A stretch of 64,000 nt of DNA. Origin: Achromobacter spanius (GTDB lineage: Bacteria; Pseudomonadota; Gammaproteobacteria; Burkholderiales; Burkholderiaceae_B). The stretch lies in contig NZ_CP034689.1 of NCBI RefSeq assembly GCF_003994415.1, positions 310,001 through 374,000 of the forward strand, written 5' to 3'. The position numbers and the translations under genes were made by a program. Numbering within the stretch: the first letter of the stretch is position 1; every line of letters starts with the position of its first letter. The notes beneath the pieces are model-generated. The model searched no databases, had not been told where the DNA came from, and was given only the letters and a program-made list of their open reading frames with translations. Below are positions 1 to 7,916 of this stretch, piece by piece.

Positions 1-176
1 TCACGCGGCTGGGTGCGCAACATACGGTGGACACAGGCTTGGTGCTGGGCGTGATCCTGATCCTGTTCGTGCTGCTGATTCCGCGCGGGCTGGCGCCCAC
101 CATCGCGGATGCCGCGCGCCGCCTGTGGCGGTCGTCATCGCGCTCGGCCACGCCTGCCGTCAAGGAGCAAGCATGA
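1..176 (+). CDS. Branched-chain-amino-acid-type ABC permease, C-terminal end (LivM-like), partial
   Basis: This is only the last 57 codons of a gene that begins before the window; the reading frame starts at base 3. The visible tail has a hydrophobic segment (GLVLGVILILFVLLIPRGLA) followed by a short basic tail ending KEQA. That is how LivM-type permeases of the HAAT (hydrophobic amino acid and amide) ABC family end. The stop TGA overlaps the ATG of the next ATPase gene (ATGA at 173-176), so the two are translationally coupled. The operon continues with two ATPases and amide genes, so the substrate is probably a short amide or urea-like compound rather than leucine. Family assignment is inferred from a short fragment and from context. 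Confidence 0.75.
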   Translation, partial: TRLGAQHTVDTGLVLGVILILFVLLIPRGLAPTIADAARRLWRSSSRSATPAVKEQA

Positions 177-907
177 ACGACATGCTGTTGGAAACGCAGG
201 GCTTGAGCGTCAGCTTTGGCGGCGTGCACGCCGTGCGCGATGTGGACTTCCGCTTGCAGCGCGGCGAGGTGCGCTGCCTGATCGGCCCCAATGGGGCAGG
301 CAAGAGCACCTTCTTCAAGATGCTGTCGGGCCAGCTGCGGCCCAGCCGGGGCGAAATCCGCTTCAAGGGTAAACCGCTGCGCGGCCTGGCCACGCACGAA
401 GTTGCCCGGCTGGGCATAGGCATCAAGACGCAGGTGCCCAGCGTCTTTGAAGGGCTGGATGTGCTTGAAGGCTTGCGGCTGGCCGCGGGCCGTCGCAGCG
501 ACGGCGATCCCGCCGACATCGCCGCGCGGGTACTGCAGGAAATCGGCCTGCAATCCGTGGCGCATCAAGCAGTCAATGCGTTGGCGCACGGCCAACGCCA
601 ATGGGTGGAGCTGGGCATGATCCTGGCCTCGCGTCCCGAACTGGTGTTGCTGGACGAACCCGCCGCCGGCATGACCCAGCAAGAAGTACGCAAGACCGCG
701 GACCTGATCGCCGCCATCAACCGCCACAGCACCGTGGTGGTGGTTGAACACGACATGGCCTTCATCCGCCTGATTGCCGGCCGCATCACGGTCTTCAACC
801 AGGGCGAGGTGCTGGCCGAAGGCAGCTTTGACGACATCATGGCGCACGCTGAAGTGCGTGCCGCCTATCTGGGCAAGCAAGGAGAGCCGCATGCTCAAAG
901 CGCATGA
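173..907 (+). CDS. HAAT-family ABC transporter ATPase (LivG/UrtD-like)
   Basis: This 244-residue cytoplasmic ATPase would power the LivM-type permease encoded just upstream. The Walker A motif GPNGAGKST lies near residue 40. The family signature position reads ALAHGQRQWVELGM, a degenerate form of LSxGQ that is typical of LivG/UrtD. Walker B is LVLLDEPAAGM, and a switch His is in VVEHDM. I chose ATG 173 over an in-frame ATG at 125 for two reasons: it has an AAGGAG ribosome site at 162-167, and it overlaps the permease stop. The length is normal for the family, and the end overlaps the next gene by 17 bases. The amide substrate is inferred from the downstream amidase and AmiC/AmiR pair. Confidence 0.9.
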   Translation: MNDMLLETQGLSVSFGGVHAVRDVDFRLQRGEVRCLIGPNGAGKSTFFKMLSGQLRPSRGEIRFKGKPLRGLATHEVARLGIGIKTQVPSVFEGLDVLEGLRLAAGRRSDGDPADIAARVLQEIGLQSVAHQAVNALAHGQRQWVELGMILASRPELVLLDEPAAGMTQQEVRKTADLIAAINRHSTVVVVEHDMAFIRLIAGRITVFNQGEVLAEGSFDDIMAHAEVRAAYLGKQGEPHAQSA

Positions 908-1595
908 ACTGAAGGCCGGCTATGGCCGCATTCCCGTGCTGCACGGCGTGGGGTTCGAGATGGCCCCGGGTGAATTCACCGGTGTGCTGGGGCGCAACGG
1001 CATGGGCAAGACCACGCTGCTGCGCACGCTGATGGGCGAACTTCCGCTGACCGGGGGCTCTCTGTCCATGGATGGCCGGGACCTGGGCGCGTTGGCGCCG
1101 TATGCGCGCGCCCGCCATGGGCTGGGTTTCGTGCCGCAGGGCCGGCAGATCTTCCCGGCGTTGACCGTGGCCGAAAACCTGCGCATGGGCTGCGTGAAGC
1201 AATTGAGCCAGGCCGACGCCAAGATCGCGTCGGTGCTGAAGGTGTTCCCGCGTTTGCAGCGCCTGCTGGACCGGCCGGGCGGCAGCCTGTCGGGCGGCGA
1301 GCAGCAATTGCTGGCGCTGGCCCGCTGCCTGTGCGGCGACCCCAAGCTGATGTTGCTGGACGAACCCACCGAAGGCATCCAGCCTTCAATTTGCGACGAG
1401 ATCGTGGAGGCCTTGCAGAACCTGCGGGCGTCCCATGGCATCGCCATTTTGCTGGTCGAGCAAGACATCGACTTCCTGTGCGCCTTGTCCGACCGGATTC
1501 TGGTGCTGGAGAAAGGCGAACTGATCGCCGATGTGCCGACCGCTTCCACCACACCCCAAGAGATCGCCCGGCGTTACGGCGGTCTGCAATCCTGA
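891..1595 (+). CDS. HAAT-family ABC transporter ATPase (LivF/UrtE-like)
   Basis: This is the second ATPase of the transporter, 234 residues. It has Walker A GRNGMGKTT, the signature LSGGEQQLLALAR, Walker B LMLLDEPTEGI and the switch His region LLVEQD. The GRNGMGKTT loop and the LDEPTEGIQP block are typical of LivF/UrtE, as opposed to the LivG partner. ATG 891 is preceded by GGAG and lies inside the end of the upstream ATPase gene, giving a 17-base overlap. Only 13 bases separate it from the amidase start. Together with its partner it forms the ATPase pair for import, probably of amides. Confidence 0.9.
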   Translation: MLKAHELKAGYGRIPVLHGVGFEMAPGEFTGVLGRNGMGKTTLLRTLMGELPLTGGSLSMDGRDLGALAPYARARHGLGFVPQGRQIFPALTVAENLRMGCVKQLSQADAKIASVLKVFPRLQRLLDRPGGSLSGGEQQLLALARCLCGDPKLMLLDEPTEGIQPSICDEIVEALQNLRASHGIAILLVEQDIDFLCALSDRILVLEKGELIADVPTASTTPQEIARRYGGLQS

Positions 1596-1608
1596 TACGG
1601 AATCCGAG

Positions 1609-3135
1609 ATGTCCCTTCCCCGTCCCACTCTGGAAGCGCTGGACCAGGCCGCGCGTCGCATCGGCCTGAATCTGGACGACGCCACGCTGCGCGCCTACGA
1701 CAGCATTCTGGAAGCCACCTTTGCCGAGTATGACCAGGTCGACGCCATGATCGACCAGCCGCCGGTGGTGCGTTACCCGCGCACCCCGGGCGTGCAGCCC
1801 GAAGACAATCCGCTCAACGCCTGGTACGTTCGCACCGAGATCGACGGCCGCCCGGACGGCCCGCTGGCGGGCAAGCGCGTGGTCTTGAAGGACAACATCT
1901 GCCTGGCTGGCGTGCCCATGATGAATGGCGCGGCCACGCTGCGCGGCTATGTGCCCGACCAGGACGCCACGGTGGCCACGCGCATCTTGGATGCCGGCGG
2001 CCGCATCGTGGGCAAGGCCCATTGCGAATACTTCTGCGTGTCGGGCAGCAGCCACACCGGCGCGGCCGGCCCGGTGCGCAATCCGCGCAACCCGGCGCAT
2101 GCGGCGGGCGGCTCCTCGTCCGGCGCGGCGGCGCTGGTGGGCGCCGGCGAAGCGGACATCGCCATTGGCACCGACCAGGGCGGTTCCGTTCGCATACCGG
2201 CCGCCTATTCCGGCATCTACGGCATGAAGCCCACCCACGGCCTGATTCCGTACACCGGCATCATGCCCATCGAAATGACGCTGGACCATGCCGGCATCAT
2301 GAGCGCCAACGTGGTCGACAACGCCCGCTTGCTGGATGCCGTGGCCGGCCCCGACGGCCTGGACCCGCGCCAGCAGAACCTGCCCGCCGAACGCCCCGCT
2401 TACGTCGATGCGCTTGACCTGCCCGCGCAGGGCCTGCCCTTGAAAGGCCTGCGCGTGGGCGTGGTGCCGGAAGGGTTTGGATGGAGCAACAGCGATCCCG
2501 AGGTCGATCGCGCCGTGCGCCAGGCCGCCGGCCACTTGGCCGCGCTGGGCGCCGAGGTGAGCGAGGTGTCGGTCCCCCTGCATCGCAAAGGCCACGCGAT
2601 CTGGACCCCGATTGCCGTGGAAGGCACGACGCAGCAAATGAAGGGGTATAACTACGGCACCAACTGGAAAGGGCTCTATGTGACCGGATTGATGCAGGCG
2701 CAGCGCCACTGGCGCGATCACGCCGACGAGTTCCCGCATGACGTCAAAACCTGCCTGCTGGCGGGTGAATACTTCCATGCGCGCTACGGCGGCCAGTACT
2801 ACGGCAAGGCCCAGAACCTGGCGCGCCGTTTGCGTCTGGCCTACGACCAGGCGCTTGGCCAGGTGGACATGCTGCTGATGCCCACGGTGCCGATGCGCGC
2901 GCCCCGGCTGATCGACGCCACCGCCGCGCCGGACGTCTTCGTGACCCGCGCCTTGGAAATGAACGCCAACACCGCCCCGTTCGACGTCACCGGCCATCCG
3001 GCCATCTCTGTGCCCTGCGCGCTGCGCGACGGGCTGCCGGTGGGCATGATGCTGGTGGGCCGCCACTTCGACGAATCCACGCTGTACCGCGCGGCCCACG
3101 CTTTTGAGCGCGACCTTGATTGGACGGCACTGTGA
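1609..3135 (+). CDS. Amidase-signature family amidase
   Basis: A 508-residue cytoplasmic amidase that hydrolyses a carboxamide to acid plus ammonia. The Ser-cisSer-Lys triad is visible: Lys94 in VVLKDN, Ser169 in GGSSSGAA and nucleophile Ser193 in GGSVRIP, with the usual 24-residue spacing between the two serines. The helical N-terminus (TLEALDQAARRIGL) and overall length resemble the Rhodococcus-type amidases that act after nitrile hydratase, but no nitrile hydratase is in the window. ATG 1609 is preferred because the upstream extension of the open frame lies inside the ATPase gene. The next gene overlaps its stop. The transporter-amidase-AmiC-AmiR order argues for an imported aliphatic or aromatic amide as substrate; which one cannot be told. 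Confidence 0.92.
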   Translation: MSLPRPTLEALDQAARRIGLNLDDATLRAYDSILEATFAEYDQVDAMIDQPPVVRYPRTPGVQPEDNPLNAWYVRTEIDGRPDGPLAGKRVVLKDNICLAGVPMMNGAATLRGYVPDQDATVATRILDAGGRIVGKAHCEYFCVSGSSHTGAAGPVRNPRNPAHAAGGSSSGAAALVGAGEADIAIGTDQGGSVRIPAAYSGIYGMKPTHGLIPYTGIMPIEMTLDHAGIMSANVVDNARLLDAVAGPDGLDPRQQNLPAERPAYVDALDLPAQGLPLKGLRVGVVPEGFGWSNSDPEVDRAVRQAAGHLAALGAEVSEVSVPLHRKGHAIWTPIAVEGTTQQMKGYNYGTNWKGLYVTGLMQAQRHWRDHADEFPHDVKTCLLAGEYFHARYGGQYYGKAQNLARRLRLAYDQALGQVDMLLMPTVPMRAPRLIDATAAPDVFVTRALEMNANTAPFDVTGHPAISVPCALRDGLPVGMMLVGRHFDESTLYRAAHAFERDLDWTAL

Positions 3136-4271
3136 GCGCGCGCGACGGTCACCGGGTCGGTCTGCTGTTCTCGCACGAGAGCCTGACGGCCGCCACCGAG
3201 ATCACCCAGGAAAACGCCACGCTGATGGCCATCGACGAGGTCAACGCGGCGGGCGGTATCGATGGCGTTCCGCTGGTGCCGGTGAGCGCGCGCGTGGGTG
3301 CGCAACCGCCCGATTACCGCCAGGCGGCCGAATGGCTGTGCGACAGCCAGCGCGTGCCGCTGATCTTCGGCACGCATATGTCCAGCACGCGCAAGGCCGT
3401 GCTGCCGGTGGTGGAAAGCCGCCGCGCGCTGCTCTTTTACGCCACGCTGTACGAAGGCTTTGAGTATTCGCCGTATTGCTTCTACACCGGCTCGGTGCCC
3501 AACCAGAATTCGGTGCAGCTTGCCAGCTATGTGATCCGTCATTTCGGCAACCGGGTGCTGTTCATCGGCGGGCAGTACGTATACCCGCGCGAATCCAACC
3601 GCATCATGCGCGAGCTCTACGAACAGGCCGGCGGGGAAGTGGTCGACGAGGTCTATCTGCCGCTCAACGCACCGCAGGAAGACTTGGCCGAGGTGCTCAA
3701 GCGCGCCGTGGCGCTGCGCCCGGACGCCATCTACTCGACCATGGTCGGGCGCGACATCGTCAAGCTCTATCGGGCCTACCGCGAGCTGGGCCTGGACCCC
3801 GCGCGCATGCCGATTGTCAGCCTGGCCACCAACGAAACCGATGTGGCGGCGTTGACGGCCGAGCAGGCCGAGGGCCACATCACCGCCGCACCCTACTTCG
3901 CCACGCTGGACACCGAACCCAGCCGGCGCTTCTCGCGGGCCTACCAGGCCCGCTTTGGCGAAGACAGCCCCATCACGGCGGGGGCCGAAGCCGCCTACTT
4001 TCAGGTGCATCTGGTGGCCGACGCGGCCCGTCGCGCGGGCGGCCTGGCCTTGCCGGCCCTGGTCAACGCGCTGGACGGGGCCAGCTTCGAAGCGCCGCAG
4101 GGCCTGGTCACCATCGATGGCGACACCCAGCACACCTCGCTCTGGCCGCGCATTGCCCGCGTGAACGCGCGCCGTCAGTTCGAAATCGTCTACGCGGCGC
4201 GCGCCGCGGTACGGCCGGTGCCGTACCTGGTGGACCACGCGCTGGACCCCGAGGCCCTGGCCCTATCGTGA
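3132..4271 (+). CDS. AmiC-like amide-binding negative regulator / substrate-binding protein
   Basis: A 379-residue member of the periplasmic-binding-protein-like fold family that includes AmiC and UrtA. AmiC is a cytoplasmic amide sensor that sequesters the antiterminator AmiR. The text VGLLFSHESLTAATE near the N-terminus and YEGFEYSPYCFYTG in the ligand-hinge region are AmiC-like. No signal peptide is visible, which fits a cytoplasmic sensor rather than a transporter receptor. I chose GTG 3132 because it overlaps the amidase stop (GTGA); an in-frame TTG at 3120 is an alternative. The next gene starts with the same GTGA overlap. It is also the only receptor-like protein here for the ABC transporter; a dual role or an upstream receptor gene are both possible. 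Confidence 0.85.
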   Translation: MSARDGHRVGLLFSHESLTAATEITQENATLMAIDEVNAAGGIDGVPLVPVSARVGAQPPDYRQAAEWLCDSQRVPLIFGTHMSSTRKAVLPVVESRRALLFYATLYEGFEYSPYCFYTGSVPNQNSVQLASYVIRHFGNRVLFIGGQYVYPRESNRIMRELYEQAGGEVVDEVYLPLNAPQEDLAEVLKRAVALRPDAIYSTMVGRDIVKLYRAYRELGLDPARMPIVSLATNETDVAALTAEQAEGHITAAPYFATLDTEPSRRFSRAYQARFGEDSPITAGAEAAYFQVHLVADAARRAGGLALPALVNALDGASFEAPQGLVTIDGDTQHTSLWPRIARVNARRQFEIVYAARAAVRPVPYLVDHALDPEALALS

Positions 4272-4876
4272 CGGCGCCTCGTAACCGGCCCGCGCGCAGC
4301 AGCACCGCGCTGCGCGAACTCAACGGCCTGCGCGTGATGGTCCTGCTGCCGCAGGACGCCGAATCACGCTTGCTGATGTCGCACCTGAAGCGCATCGGCT
4401 GTGTGCCGACGCAGCAATGGCCCTTGCCCGAACGGCTGGGCGCGGATGCCGACGTGGTGGTGCTGCCCATTGAAGAAGACCAGCGCGACGCCATCCAGCG
4501 TCTGGCGGACAGTCTTACCGAGCTGAGCCCGCCCTTGGTCGGCATCGTGGAATACGAAAACCCCGCCACCCTGCAACTGGTGCTGCAAAGCGGTTGTACC
4601 GGCGTCATCGAACGCCCCATCCGGCCCTTCGGCCTGTTGACGCAGCTGTTGCTGGCGCGTACCGCGTGGCGCCAGCAGGCCGCCACGCTGGCCCATGTGC
4701 GCAAGCTGGAAGGCCGCTATGCGGCCGCCAGCAAGGTGGCTACGGCCAAGACCTTGCTGATCGCTCGCGAGGGCATTACCGAACAGGAAGCGCATCGCCG
4801 CATCCAAAGCCGCGCCATGGCCACGCGCTCGTCGCTTGAAGACGTTGCCCAATCCCTTATCAACGAACTGTCCTGA
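4268..4876 (+). CDS. AmiR-like ANTAR-domain transcription antiterminator
   Basis: A 202-residue protein with a degenerate receiver-like N-domain (VMVLLPQDAESRLLMSHLKR), a coiled-coil linker around residues 125-150, and a C-terminal ANTAR RNA-binding domain (AKTLLIAREGITEQEAHRRI, then SRAMATRSSLEDVAQSLI). AmiR of Pseudomonas binds leader RNA and prevents termination when AmiC releases it in the presence of amide. GTG 4268 overlaps the stop of the amiC-like gene, so equimolar coupled synthesis with its partner is likely. In the classical ami operon these two genes also sit downstream of the amidase. The leader RNA target should lie upstream of this window, before the transporter genes. Confidence 0.88.
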   Translation: MTAPRNRPARSSTALRELNGLRVMVLLPQDAESRLLMSHLKRIGCVPTQQWPLPERLGADADVVVLPIEEDQRDAIQRLADSLTELSPPLVGIVEYENPATLQLVLQSGCTGVIERPIRPFGLLTQLLLARTAWRQQAATLAHVRKLEGRYAAASKVATAKTLLIAREGITEQEAHRRIQSRAMATRSSLEDVAQSLINELS

Positions 4877-4880
4877 TCCC

Positions 4881-6035
4881 ATGACCGCCTTCTCATTTCA
4901 GACTGTTGCCCATCTTGTCGTCGAACCCGGACTGGCCCGCCGCCTGGGCGCGTTGTTGCGCGAACGATACGCGGGCGAGCGTGCCGTGCTGGTGACCGAC
5001 AGCTTCCTGCATCGCAGCGGCGCATTGCAGCCCGCGCTGGACAGCCTGGCGGCCACCGGCTGGCAGACGCTGGTGATCGACGATGTGGTGGCTGACCCGC
5101 CTGAAGCCGTGGTCGAGGCCGCGGCCGCGCGCGCACGCGCCTTCAACGCCGACATGGTCATTGGGTTTGGCGGCGGCTCGTCCATGGACGTGGCCAAGCT
5201 CGTGGCGGTGTTGTGTCAGGGCGAGCAGCCCTTGTCGGCCATGTATGGCATCGATCAGGTGCGCGGCAAGCGCCTGCCGCTGGTACAGGTGCCGACCACG
5301 GCCGGCACCGGCTCGGAAGTCACGCCCATTTCCATCGTCACCACGGGGGCAACGACCAAGAGCGGCGTGGTCGCGCCGCAGCTCTATGCCGATGCCGCCT
5401 ATCTGGATGCCGAGCTTACCGTCGGCTTGCCGCCGGCCGCCACGGCCGCCACCGGCGTGGACGCGATGGTTCACGCCATCGAGGCCTACACCAGCAAGCG
5501 CCTGAAGAATCCCCTGTCGGACCACCTGGCGGTGCTGGCCCTGAAGCTGCTTAGCGCCAATCTGCTGACCGTGTGCCGCGACGGCACGAATTTGCAGGCG
5601 CGTTCCGACATGCTGTTGGGCGCCATGCTGGCCGGGCAGGCGTTTGCCAACGCGCCCGTCGGTGGCGTCCACGCCTTGGCGTATCCGGTGGGCGGCATCT
5701 TCCATGTGCCCCACGGGCTGTCCAACGCCTTGGTGCTGCCCGCCGTGCTGCACTTCAATGCCCAGGCCGCCGCGCCGCTCTATGCCGAACTGGGTGCGGC
5801 GGTGGGCTTGCCGGCAAGCACGGACGCCGCGGCCGGGGCCGCCGCCTTCATCGCCTTCCTGGAAGACCTGATCCGCCAGGCGCAGTTGCCTCAAGGCCTG
5901 CGGGCGGTGGGCATTACCGAGGCCGACCTGCCCGCGTTGGCCAGTTCGGCCATGCTGCAGCAACGCCTGTTGATGAACAATCCGCTGCCCATCGACGAGG
6001 CGCAGGCGCTGGCCATCTATCGCACGGCGTACTGA
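4881..6035 (+). CDS. Iron-containing (group III) alcohol dehydrogenase
   Basis: A 384-residue cytoplasmic NAD(P)-dependent oxidoreductase of the Fe-ADH family. The nucleotide-binding motif GGGSSMDVAK is at about 97-106 and PTTAGTGSEVTP at about 138-149. The four metal ligands are Asp194, His198, His264 and His278, in DAMVHAIEAY and the GGVHALAYPVGG..HVPHG block. ATG 4881 is 4 bases after the antiterminator stop, so the gene is probably the last of the amide operon. Its end lies 15 bases from the stop of the convergent LysR gene. The substrate is unknown; an alcohol or aldehyde released from, or linked to, the amide route is possible. Confidence 0.88.
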   Translation: MTAFSFQTVAHLVVEPGLARRLGALLRERYAGERAVLVTDSFLHRSGALQPALDSLAATGWQTLVIDDVVADPPEAVVEAAAARARAFNADMVIGFGGGSSMDVAKLVAVLCQGEQPLSAMYGIDQVRGKRLPLVQVPTTAGTGSEVTPISIVTTGATTKSGVVAPQLYADAAYLDAELTVGLPPAATAATGVDAMVHAIEAYTSKRLKNPLSDHLAVLALKLLSANLLTVCRDGTNLQARSDMLLGAMLAGQAFANAPVGGVHALAYPVGGIFHVPHGLSNALVLPAVLHFNAQAAAPLYAELGAAVGLPASTDAAAGAAAFIAFLEDLIRQAQLPQGLRAVGITEADLPALASSAMLQQRLLMNNPLPIDEAQALAIYRTAY

Positions 6036-6050
6036 GGCGCGGCATAGCCC

Positions 6051-6941
6051 TTACTGGCTGCCGCCTTGCACCTGGGCGTACTCCACCACCGCGATGTCGC
6101 GAAACGCCCGGATCAGCGCCAGCCGGGGCGACACCCGTGACCAGATCAGGCCGAAGCGGCGCGGCTCGCAGTGTTCGGGCAGTGGCAGGGCCAACAAGCC
6201 CAGCCGTTCGATCGCGCCGTTGGTGGATTGCGGCAGGATGGCCACGCCCAGGTCGCGGCTGACCATCACCGCAATCGATTCAATGGCGTTCAGTTCGAAA
6301 CGTTCGCGCGGCGTAATGCCCACGCGCCGCAGATAGTCGTCAACGTGGCGGCCGCCCCAGTCGCTGCGCTGATAGCGGATGAAGGGCTCGGTGGTCAGCA
6401 GGCTGTGCGGATGCCGCCCGGCATGGCGGGGCGCCGCCGCCAGCACATAGGGTTCTTCGCGCAGCAACTGCCAGCCCAGGCTTTTTGATAAGGGGTAAGG
6501 CGCCTCCAGGGCGATGGCGGCGTCCAGCTCGCCGCTTTCGATGGCGGGATAGAAGCGCACCGAATGCCCCGGCTGAATCTCAACGTTGATCAGTGGATGG
6601 CGGCTGACCAGGTGTTCCAGAATGGCCGGCACCATGGAGTTCAAGGCCGTGTTGCCCGCGCCCAGCCTGAGCTCGCCCATCATTTCGTCGGACCGCGCCA
6701 GGTAGCGGATCTTCTCGATACGCTCCAGAACCTCGCGCATGGGGCCGATCAGTTCAATCGCCTTGGCCGTCAGGTGCACGGTGCGACCGGCGCGCGCCAC
6801 CAGCGCCACGCCCAATTCCTGTTCCAGTTTGCGCACTTGCTGCGCCACGGCGCCGTGGGTCAGCCCCAGGCGGCGAGCGGCCTCGGCCATGGATCCATGC
6901 TGGCCCACGGCGGCCAGCGTATGTAGGAAGTCGGTGTTCAT
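6051..6941 (-). CDS. LysR-family transcriptional regulator
   Basis: A 296-residue LysR regulator. The N-terminal winged helix-turn-helix reads HGSMAEAARRLGLTHGAVAQ, followed by the linker helix and a C-terminal effector domain (LRLGAGNTALNSMV onwards). It is divergent from the CitE-like gene, 85 bases away. A nested palindrome directly in front of its start (6943-6969) is a likely binding site, so it probably controls both itself and the 7027-11830 gene set. The effector is unknown; organic acids or CoA-ester precursors would fit the neighbours. Confidence 0.9.
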   Translation of the reverse strand: MNTDFLHTLAAVGQHGSMAEAARRLGLTHGAVAQQVRKLEQELGVALVARAGRTVHLTAKAIELIGPMREVLERIEKIRYLARSDEMMGELRLGAGNTALNSMVPAILEHLVSRHPLINVEIQPGHSVRFYPAIESGELDAAIALEAPYPLSKSLGWQLLREEPYVLAAAPRHAGRHPHSLLTTEPFIRYQRSDWGGRHVDDYLRRVGITPRERFELNAIESIAVMVSRDLGVAILPQSTNGAIERLGLLALPLPEHCEPRRFGLIWSRVSPRLALIRAFRDIAVVEYAQVQGGSQ

Positions 6942-6942
6942 A

Positions 6943-6969
6943 ACGATAGATATTCTATCTTCTTATCGT
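6943..6969. promoter_or_regulatory. Nested inverted repeat between LysR and CitE-like genes (candidate LysR operator)
   Basis: The inner repeat is GATAG-ATATT-CTATC (6945-6959). An outer pair, ACGATA (6943-6948) and TATCGT (6964-6969), spans the same site. It lies in an AT-rich stretch directly upstream of the LysR start codon, in the divergent gap. LysR regulators commonly bind such dyads to repress themselves and activate the divergent gene. The assignment to this LysR is inferred from position. Confidence 0.5.
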
Positions 6970-7026
6970 AATTTGGCTGTCCCCTGGCGGCGTGGCCCAG
7001 CGCCACAATGCCACCAGGAGACTCCA

Positions 7027-7872
7027 ATGAGAAGCAAGCTATTCGTGCCGGGTTCGCGCCCGGACCTCTTCGATAAAGCCATGGCCAGTCAGGCGGATGC
7101 GCTGTCTTTCGACCTGGAGGACGCCGTTGCGCCCACCCGCAAGCAAGAGGCGCGCAACACCCTGGCCTACTGGTTGGCGTCGCCCGGGTTCGCGGCGGCA
7201 CAGGCCTTACATCCCAAGAAAATTATCGTCCGCGTGAACGCGGCCGACACCCCGTACTTTGCCGCCGACCTGGACGCGCTTGGCGGCTTGCCGATTGACC
7301 TCTTGAATCTGCCCAAGGTGGAAAGCGCCACCGCGCTGTGCGAGGCTGCCGCCCAAGCCATTGCCGCCGGCTTCCAGAATGAATTCCTCATCACCGTGGA
7401 AACCCCGCGCGCCTTGGCCTGCGCGGCCGAATTGGCCGCCGCGCATCCGCGTGTGGCCGGTTTGCAATTGGGCCTGGCCGACCTGTTCGAGCCGCTGGGC
7501 ATAGACCGATATCAACCCGAAACGCTGCGCGCCGTGATGCTGTCCTTGCGCTTGGGCGCGGGTTGCGCGGGCAAGTACGCCATGGACGCGGCCTATGCGC
7601 GCGTGCGCGACGCCGACGGCTTTCGGGCCGAAGCGCAACTGGCCCGTTCGCTGGGTTTTCTGGGCAAGTCCTGCGTGCATCCCAGCCAGATCGCCATTGC
7701 CAACGAGGTGTTCGGCTTCAGCGCCGAAGAGGTCGCCGAGGCCGAGCGCATCGTGTCGGCCAGCCGCGAGCAAGACGGCGTGGGCGCCTTCCTGCTGGAC
7801 GGAAAGATGATCGACGCGCCCTTCGTGCAGCGCGCCCGCGACGTGCTGCTGGCTGCCGGCCGCGCGGCCTGA
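7027..7872 (+). CDS. HpcH/HpaI aldolase / citrate lyase beta-like (CitE-like) protein
   Basis: A 281-residue TIM-barrel protein of the CitE/HpcH family. These enzymes cleave or form C-C bonds of acyl-CoA thioesters such as malyl-CoA or citramalyl-CoA. RSKLFVPGSRP at the N-terminus, the Mg-binding SFDLEDAV near residue 30, ITVETPRAL and QLGLADLFEPLG are family landmarks. ATG 7027 follows a good AGGAG site at about 7015. No citrate lyase alpha, gamma or ligase subunits are nearby, so it is a stand-alone CitE-like protein. It is followed by a class III CoA-transferase, which would supply the CoA ester it acts on. The precise substrate is not deducible. Confidence 0.88.
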   Translation: MRSKLFVPGSRPDLFDKAMASQADALSFDLEDAVAPTRKQEARNTLAYWLASPGFAAAQALHPKKIIVRVNAADTPYFAADLDALGGLPIDLLNLPKVESATALCEAAAQAIAAGFQNEFLITVETPRALACAAELAAAHPRVAGLQLGLADLFEPLGIDRYQPETLRAVMLSLRLGAGCAGKYAMDAAYARVRDADGFRAEAQLARSLGFLGKSCVHPSQIAIANEVFGFSAEEVAEAERIVSASREQDGVGAFLLDGKMIDAPFVQRARDVLLAAGRAA

Positions 7873-7916
7873 ATCGGGCCTAGGACCTGGCCCCTGGATA
7901 TTGAGTGAATCGCAAC

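Noticed and set aside
976..3099. A 707-codon minus-strand open frame opposite the LivF-like ATPase and amidase genes
   Set aside because: The opposite strand encodes clear, motif-complete proteins. The antisense translation is Arg/Ala/His-rich with no domain.
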